A DNA stretch of 64,000 bases from Polytrichum commune (Eukaryota > Streptophyta > Polytrichopsida > Polytrichales > Polytrichaceae). Position 1 is the stretch's first letter; each line of letters starts with the position of its first letter. The notes beneath the pieces were generated by a model. The model saw only the letters and a program-made list of their open reading frames with translations. It searched no databases and had not been told where the DNA came from. A program made the position numbers and the translations under genes. The stretch covers positions 6,262,001-6,326,000 of the forward strand of contig OX485804.1 in assembly GCA_950295325.1 (NCBI GenBank). The letters run 5' to 3'. This document shows, piece after piece, positions 58,601-64,000 of this stretch.

Positions 58601-60538
58601 ACCGAAGTGGAATCAAAGGGGACCAAATCCTGACAAAGAGTTCCATTGAGTTAGAGGATAGCTCTAATATACACTGGCTTATACAACTCAATAATGCATT
58701 TTAGCTGTGAGGAATCATATGGCTTCTAGTGGACTAGAACGAACATACAGTTGATAGTTTAAGGAGATTACTGAAACTTCTGTATTTTATTTTGAAGAAA
58801 ATACTCAAATGGGTTTGACTTCCGATACCAGTGATAACCATTCCCACCAAACACTTTGGCATTTATGTGCTAAGCTGAATCACCACTTAAGAAGTGGCAA
58901 AGTGATCAGAACAAACACCTGTGATAAACCGACCATGTTGTATCCACCTTTCAGCTCTGGTATCTCTTTGACCTGCATATTTTCACAGATGTTTGCATAG
59001 ATGAATATCACAAATAGGAGATGATGGAGTTTAATGAGGAAAAGTTCACTTTCTAATATATTGTAACTATGCTAAAATCATTGTCTGAAGAACCTTTGGC
59101 AGTTACATCTCAAAACTGCCTCACAGTCAAATCTGGCATTAATCTGATCCTTTGTTCCAACACACACAAAAAGGGAGTAAAGTTGTACCTGATTGCACAC
59201 CAAATCTGCCTGTTCCATCCCAAGGCAATTGGTTCAATAAGGTGAGAGTTCATATGAACAACAAATGGGTGCAACTTCATTGCAAGAATGTCATAAGAAC
59301 TTCATCTCTTTACCAAAAAGCTCAAAGGGGACTCTTGACATGACTTGTTAACAATGTGGTCACCTGTCTGTCAAGGCGCATGAAGAAAGAGTCGCTCGCT
59401 CCATTACCTATCTCACTGGCACATCCGTGTCACAAAGTACTGAGTAATGGACAAATACTTACCAAAACTCAGATCCTTAAAATCAACATCAAGTAGGATG
59501 AGTGCATTGAAACTATATGTGGATTACTGATCTTTAGAGGCATTGCTACTGAGCACATGCTATTTTCTTATGTCCCCCTCATCCAACATAAAATGCATTG
59601 TGAACATCACACATGCTTTGACATAGCATGTTATGGGGACAAGCTGTGATGGGTAAAATATGTGGCCAACTGGCTCCTCCATGGTTGTGAAGACTCATTT
59701 GTATCTTATAACAAGGCTAATTTCTGACATCCTGTGTGAGAATAGAGAATAATGAGAATGTACTAATGAGAATAGAGAAACCGGTGTGCAAAATCTTAGG
59801 TTTGCAGCAGTCACGAAATGGAGAAAAGATAGGCAGATTCGACATACATGCAGAAACCCACAGCTCCAGACATGTTGATCAGAAGCTGTGTGAACTGATA
59901 CAGACCATGATTCTTGCATTCATCTCCAATTCCTGCAAAACAGCACCCAAGTCCATTATAGCGAAGTTGTACATTATGAATTTACATAGGACCAAGCATT
60001 GACAACTCTGGCCTCTTAAAATTAGGGCGCCGTACATTCAAAGTGTCACCATTCAAGGTTAATAAAAAAATTTCTTAAATTGGTTGTTGGCTATCTACCG
60101 CCCATAAATGTACCCATAAGGGCCATTTATCCAACATCAACACAAAACAGGATCTAAGCTTAATAACACTTGCAGAAGTCAAAATTGGCTGGCTAAAAGT
60201 AAAGGGGTTAAGACGATATCTACAAACCGCAGAAAATGAGAAAGGCCCTAAATTGAATCAAACCCTAAATTCTAACTCTCAACATTCAACAAGAAAGAGA
60301 TATAATCCTGTTTGTGCCATTGATGCAATTCACAATAATTGCGCACATTTCAGAATTGGATGAGCTTACCATGAAGGACGATGAATGGCAGCGGCTTCTC
60401 AGAAGCAACAACAATCGCGGGGAACATCACTAGTAGAGCTACGAGCAAGCAAAACAACATAGAAGCCCCACTCTTCTGCCTCATCGGTGCTGACTTCAAC
60501 CGAGATTCGCAATCCGAACACCACAGCCATAGCGCCAT
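55680..60538 (-). CDS. Palmitoyl-protein thioesterase (PPT1-like), 11 exons, 321 aa
   Basis: Removes palmitate from cysteines of proteins; in eukaryotes the enzyme is secretory and acts in the lysosome or vacuole. Exons on the minus strand: 60538-60370, 59932-59848, 59415-59364, 58972-58919, 58181-58131, 57698-57636, 57451-57386, 57192-57154, 56849-56727, 56453-56361 and 55850-55680. Phases sum to 322 codons with the stop. An N-terminal hydrophobic signal segment (about residues 27-46) is followed by LPFIVLHGIGDEC, EIGNGASDSFFMRL, YNMVGLSQG with the nucleophile Ser119, SLGGPHAGTASVPMC, NHLAPSGYVKIPN, FLPRLNNEI, DTVLIPPETAWFGYY with Asp238, LYKEDWIGLRGLDE, GDH with His294 and KEYVVPYL. Ser, Asp and His fit the known triad. 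Compared with Arabidopsis, about eight residues (a TxIVCEK-like stretch) are missing at the exon 3/4 junction, although similar codons lie just upstream of the acceptor used here. Introns carry repeat copies. The start is the first ATG in frame. Confidence 0.92.
55918..56290. repeat. Foldback repeat (family R3) in thioesterase intron 10
   Basis: Two arms meet at the palindrome TTGGCATGCCAA near 56108-56119. The left arm (55918-56116, inverted) and right arm (56107-56290) share CTACCTCCGAGCATGCAC, AAAAGTC and GAGTTAGAGGATA-like words. A third copy lies at 58503-58680. Part of the left arm overlaps the open frame that continues into exon 11, making that exon look longer than it is. Confidence 0.75.
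58503..58680 (+). repeat. Repeat family R3, solitary copy in thioesterase intron 4
   Basis: Begins TTTGGCATGCCAG and continues GCTAAAATGAGTTTGG, GGTTGGTCTTC, CTACCTCTGAGCATGCACC and GAGTTAGAGGATAGCTCTA, matching the reverse complement of 55918-56116 closely. Confidence 0.78.
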
Positions 60539-62112
60539 CTTCAATTAGGACACCAATTTTTCCTTACAATCCGAAAAAGAGAACCCCTCTGATCACACTG
60601 AATGAATGAGCTACCCACCTCAGAGTATATTGTCTCTGGGATGTGCAACTGCCTATCAAGGTGAAATTACGATGAGAAGATTGTGGATTATTCGCCCACA
60701 AAGTAGGACTACCTAAGAAACTGAAAGAACTGATGCCTGCCTTGGAGGATGCAAGCGGCCAGTAAGTTGGATGTCCTGATTGAAGCTAAAGTTGCACAAA
60801 GAAAAGCATAAGCAGGACTGCAATGATACCCGGTGTGTGTGTGAATGAGAGAGAGATGGATGGGTGAATGGATGAATGTATGGGTGGATGGATGGATGGA
60901 GGTGGTCTTGGAGGGATGGATAGATGTATTCCTGCATTCCCTCTGTTTCCAAGCTTCCTTAGGGCCAGCAGCCATGGAATGGAATGAAATTGATTCAAAA
61001 GGACAAAGTTCATATTTCACTCATGAAAACTTCATTTCTTTGAGAACAAAATCTTTCTCAGTTGCGGAATTTTCTTAAAAGAGATGACTTGACATTCCTC
61101 TCTTCAAACCAAACTCTTTGTTGCAATCGAGCAACTGACTCATTTTGATGTACACTAACTTTTGACAATTTCTAAGCATGTTCTTTAATAAGGAGAGAGC
61201 CATATGAATATGGCTGGACTCAAATGACAGTGCATCTTGTAAAGCAGGATGAGCTCTCGAAAGTTCACATTCACCATTCGTATGGAGGCCTTTTAGGACA
61301 TCCAACAATAGCTTTTCATGTTTGAAACCCATCTCAAAATTTGACTTAGTATCGTTGGTGGCACGGAGCCATTCCCTTAAATTATTAGGGTCTTTTGCTT
61401 TGACATAAGTAACCTATGAAAGTTTGGCAACGATGTCCTCAGTTCCACACTTTGATGGATTTGAGGTCATCATTGTCTTCACCCTTGGATTTAAAGCACT
61501 CATGCTACCCCACCTAACTAACACCCCAATTTTAACCTTCGTTTTTGTTACACGCAACGAAAGAGACCAACTCGCAAGTTTACAAAGTTTACCCTTTCTA
61601 TCATGTCCTAGGCAATAACCATTGAATTGAGGTTTTTGGACATGAGGAAGATGGTGTGAAACAACTATTACAAAGCCAGGTAGCCCACAACTGCCACCCA
61701 TGGGTATTGAGACTGAAAGTAGGTGTCACTAGGATAAAGATTGATACTCTAAGGGCTTCATACCTTATGGGAATGGAGAGGAAGATTGAATGCATGCACA
61801 CTGGAAAACAAATTGAACTTTCTTACTCCCCTCCTCTCCCTTTATATAGTTCCCCACATGCCTCAAGTTTCTATTCCACATTAGAGAGTCTTGAGTCTCA
61901 TTCACATTGGACCATATTTTTTGATAGTCCACATTAGATGTGGGAGATTACCGAATGCTCTTGATAAATTAGTTTGAGAAATGACATTGTGTTTCAGTTG
62001 GACCATTATGATTGGAGGTTGCACTCAACACGTCATGCTAAGGATGCAATGGATGTTTTTCATAACATGTGCAAAGGAGGTGTCCAATTAAATGAGGTTA
62101 CTTCACTCAAGC
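60539..62112. other. Upstream region of the thioesterase gene and adjacent non-coding DNA
   Basis: 60539-60720 should contain the minus-strand promoter and leader. A degenerate (GGAT/GAAT)n tract lies at 60857-60932. No gene is recognised in 60940-62112; the open frames at 61414-61701 and 61656-61937 are on opposite strands without domain similarity. Confidence 0.45.
60857..60932. repeat. Degenerate (GGAT/GAAT)n microsatellite
   Basis: ATGGATGGGTGAATGGATGA is followed by ATGTATGGGTGGATGGATGG and related words. Confidence 0.85.
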
Positions 62113-62715
62113 ATCATGAAGGTTAAACCGTCAATAAAACATGTAATTAACTTGGAAGTCAAAAACATTTCAAAAGTCTCATTAGCACCGAAGTTGTGTT
62201 TATTGTGACTTATCATTGAAAGGGGTTTTGTCATTCTAAAATGGAACTAATTTTAGTGTTTATGTTTTAGTGTGTTTAATTTAGTTAATACTTTCTACTT
62301 TCAATGTGTATGAATATTTTTATCAATGTGTGAAATCTAAACCTAAACCTTGAATCCTAATGTGAAGGACAACACACATGAAGGACAAAACTGAGTCCTG
62401 AAGGATAATCGCAGTGAAGGACAAGAGTGATGAAGGACAATCGCAGTGCATGACAAGACTGAGTCATGAAGGACAATTGCAGTCCTGAAGGACAATGTGT
62501 ATGAATACTTGCGGAAATAGAAGACATTAACTAGATTATTATAGAATAAACATACTAAAAATAGAGGCATTAATTTTAGTTTCATTTTAGAATGACAATG
62601 TCCTTTTCAATGATAAGTTTTAATAGATATTGCCTCAATGTTAATGAGGCTTTTGTAATGTTTTTGACTTCCAAGTTAATTACATGTTTTATTGTCAGTT
62701 TCACCTTGAAAAGGA
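62113..62715. mobile_element. Foldback element with ~200-bp inverted arms and a TGAAGGACAA repeat core
   Basis: The left arm (about 62113-62330) and right arm (about 62500-62715) are inverted copies: both contain AATAAAACATGTAATTAACT or its complement, TTGGAAGTCAAAAACATT, CTTATCATTGAAA and GTCATTCTAAAATG. The central 62355-62500 consists of about seven copies of TGAAGGACAA with spacers such as TCGCAG and ACTGAGTC. There is no coding capacity. Long arms with a repetitive centre fit Foldback-type elements. Arms show moderate divergence, so the insertion is not very recent. Confidence 0.85.
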
Positions 62716-62821
62716 AATCCTAATCAATTACTTATTTATTCAATGGAAGTGAACATATATATTGGATTTTGGACCTTGAAGATGAAGTGCACTCAATATG
62801 GGTTATATGGAGAAACGGCCT

Positions 62822-62900
62822 TCAATCCTACTGAAGGACAATAGGCATGAAGGACAAATTTGAGTCTTGAAGGACAATCGTAGTGAAGGACAATACCATG
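62822..62900. repeat. Second TGAAGGACAA cluster
   Basis: Four copies of TGAAGGACAA are spaced by 6-12 bp, followed by the palindrome AATACCATGGTATT. The cluster lies about 110 bp beyond the foldback element and shares its core repeat. Confidence 0.85.
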
Positions 62901-64000
62901 GTATTGAAGAAATTTTGCTAAAAGACAATTGCTATTTTATTGAAGTGGCCGACATCAAGGAAGAGGTGTCGGGCAACGTTGCCCGAACCGTGTGGGTAGG
63001 GATGCGAAAAGTTTCGGGGGGCATATTCGGTGGTGGGCCCCACCAGCGTCTGTCACGCCGGACAAAGCTTGTTGGGGTCTCTTTAATGTCTGCCTCTCGG
63101 ATGCCATTCCCAAAACCTAGAAAACCCTCCACAAATAAGGCAGCTGACTTTTGGTTGAGGACTTATCGCCAAGACTATTTCAACATTTGTGCATAACTTA
63201 CTTTCACAACGCTTCCCTTACTTTCTCGGTCATGTGCGTCCTGGTAGATTTTAGCCAAAACCGGTCGAGACCCAGGTGTTCCAAATTTAACTGTTTATAA
63301 GGTGAATGTGCCTTATTCGGTTACTTCTCCTAGTGGGCCACCTGTATTTGTGTGGTATGCGGTTAGGTGTGGACTTAAGAGTGGATACCAAAAAGACATG
63401 TGTTTGAAAGTGATTGGACTATGTGCTCAAGTTTCTAAAATTATTCTAGAGTCAATAGTCACCACAATTGGGGGCTTAGGTGGTTGTTCTAAGGTTTTAG
63501 TTATTTTGACTTTGAAAAATCGTACCCTCAACATGAGAGATTGGTATAATCCATAGATTGTTACCATAATCTCATATCGCATTCGCGTATCTAGGAAAAA
63601 TCCTAACTTTTGGAATCCAAATTGAGAATCGTGGCAAACAACAAATACTAACCATTGAACCCCTAACTTCTCAAGGAGCCCATTTCTGGTTGATAAATGA
63701 TTTCTTCCCTATATTAAGTCCGTCCAACTCATTCATCCACAATCCAAATAACTATAAACACCAAGCCAACATGGATATGTACGCATAGACACATGAGCCG
63801 TGCAATTTACAGATGATTAGAATGTGTAAAAATATGTCAAAGTGGGAAGTGGTCATGTTTTTATTGTGTTGGGAGCTCATGTGAGGGTGTTGACTCCATC
63901 AATAGTTGTCACATCAATGCAATATTTTGCATGAACAACAAAGATGTTTATTTTGATAAAATTGAAATGTTTTTTGATGTCCATGTAAAAATGGTCTTTA
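62901..64000. other. Non-coding end of window with an R2 copy
   Basis: 63320-63500 is a copy of family R2 in the orientation opposite to that at 27590 (GCGGTTAGGTGTGGAC, AAAAAGACATGTGTTTGAAA, GATTGGACTATGTGCTCAA). The palindrome GGGCAACGTTGCCC occurs near 62971. No gene is recognised. Confidence 0.5.

Noticed and set aside
62355-62500. CRISPR-like regularly spaced repeats
   Set aside because: Repeats are 10 bp with 6-16 bp spacers of repeated content, inside a plant foldback element; no cas genes are near.
1-64000. Reverse transcriptase, integrase or envelope-like retroelement genes
   Set aside because: No pol or gag motifs were recognised in the translated frames; only one LTR end with a primer-binding site was found.

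Overview
The window looks like nuclear DNA of a land plant. It holds spliced genes with short GT-AG introns (about 80-800 bp), plant-type proteins (a chloroplast-type glutamate-cysteine ligase, COP9 signalosome subunit 8, a palmitoyl-protein thioesterase, a plant GT4-like glycosyltransferase) and many plant transposon relics. No bacterial operons, plasmid functions or organelle genes are seen. Short introns beside abundant decayed repeats would suit a moss, lycophyte or fern, but that is a guess.

Layout. 1-14.6 kb is a mobile-element neighbourhood: two divergent paralogous plus-strand genes with N-terminal domain and coiled coil (the first also has two zinc-finger segments), each broken by in-frame stops; a 91-bp LTR-like end with a Met-tRNA primer-binding site; and a minus-strand DDE-transposase-like gene with a frameshift, an in-frame stop and an 81-82 bp tandem array in its intron. 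15-17.5 kb has a strand-skewed block and a dead PIF/Harbinger transposase. 18.8-24.7 kb is a promoter-proximal array of six ~180-197 bp repeats followed by a complete 15-exon GSH1-type gene. 27.3-31.4 kb (minus) is a complete 6-exon Golgi-type glycosyltransferase with a GC-rich upstream region to 33.3 kb. 33.3-51.2 kb has no credible gene: tandem and dispersed repeats, skewed blocks, a 272-bp CACTA-type MITE and an inverted-repeat cluster. 51.5-53.8 kb is a complete 5-exon CSN8. 55.7-60.5 kb (minus) is an 11-exon palmitoyl-protein thioesterase. 62.1-62.7 kb is a foldback element with ~200-bp inverted arms around a decamer repeat.

The four intact genes act in different places (plastid glutathione synthesis, Golgi glycosylation, nuclear COP9 signalosome, lysosomal/vacuolar depalmitoylation) and show no operon-like relation. 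All exon models were checked by hand for reading phase: GSH1-like 518 codons, glycosyltransferase 747, CSN8 214, thioesterase 321, all without internal stops.

The most interesting points are: the GSH1-type protein lacks the partner cysteines of both disulfides known in the Brassica/Arabidopsis enzyme while keeping substrate-binding arginines; CSN8 intron 1 carries inverted copies of the exon 2 acceptor region; and the 2-14.6 kb region may be a large, decayed, multi-gene DNA transposon of uncertain superfamily.
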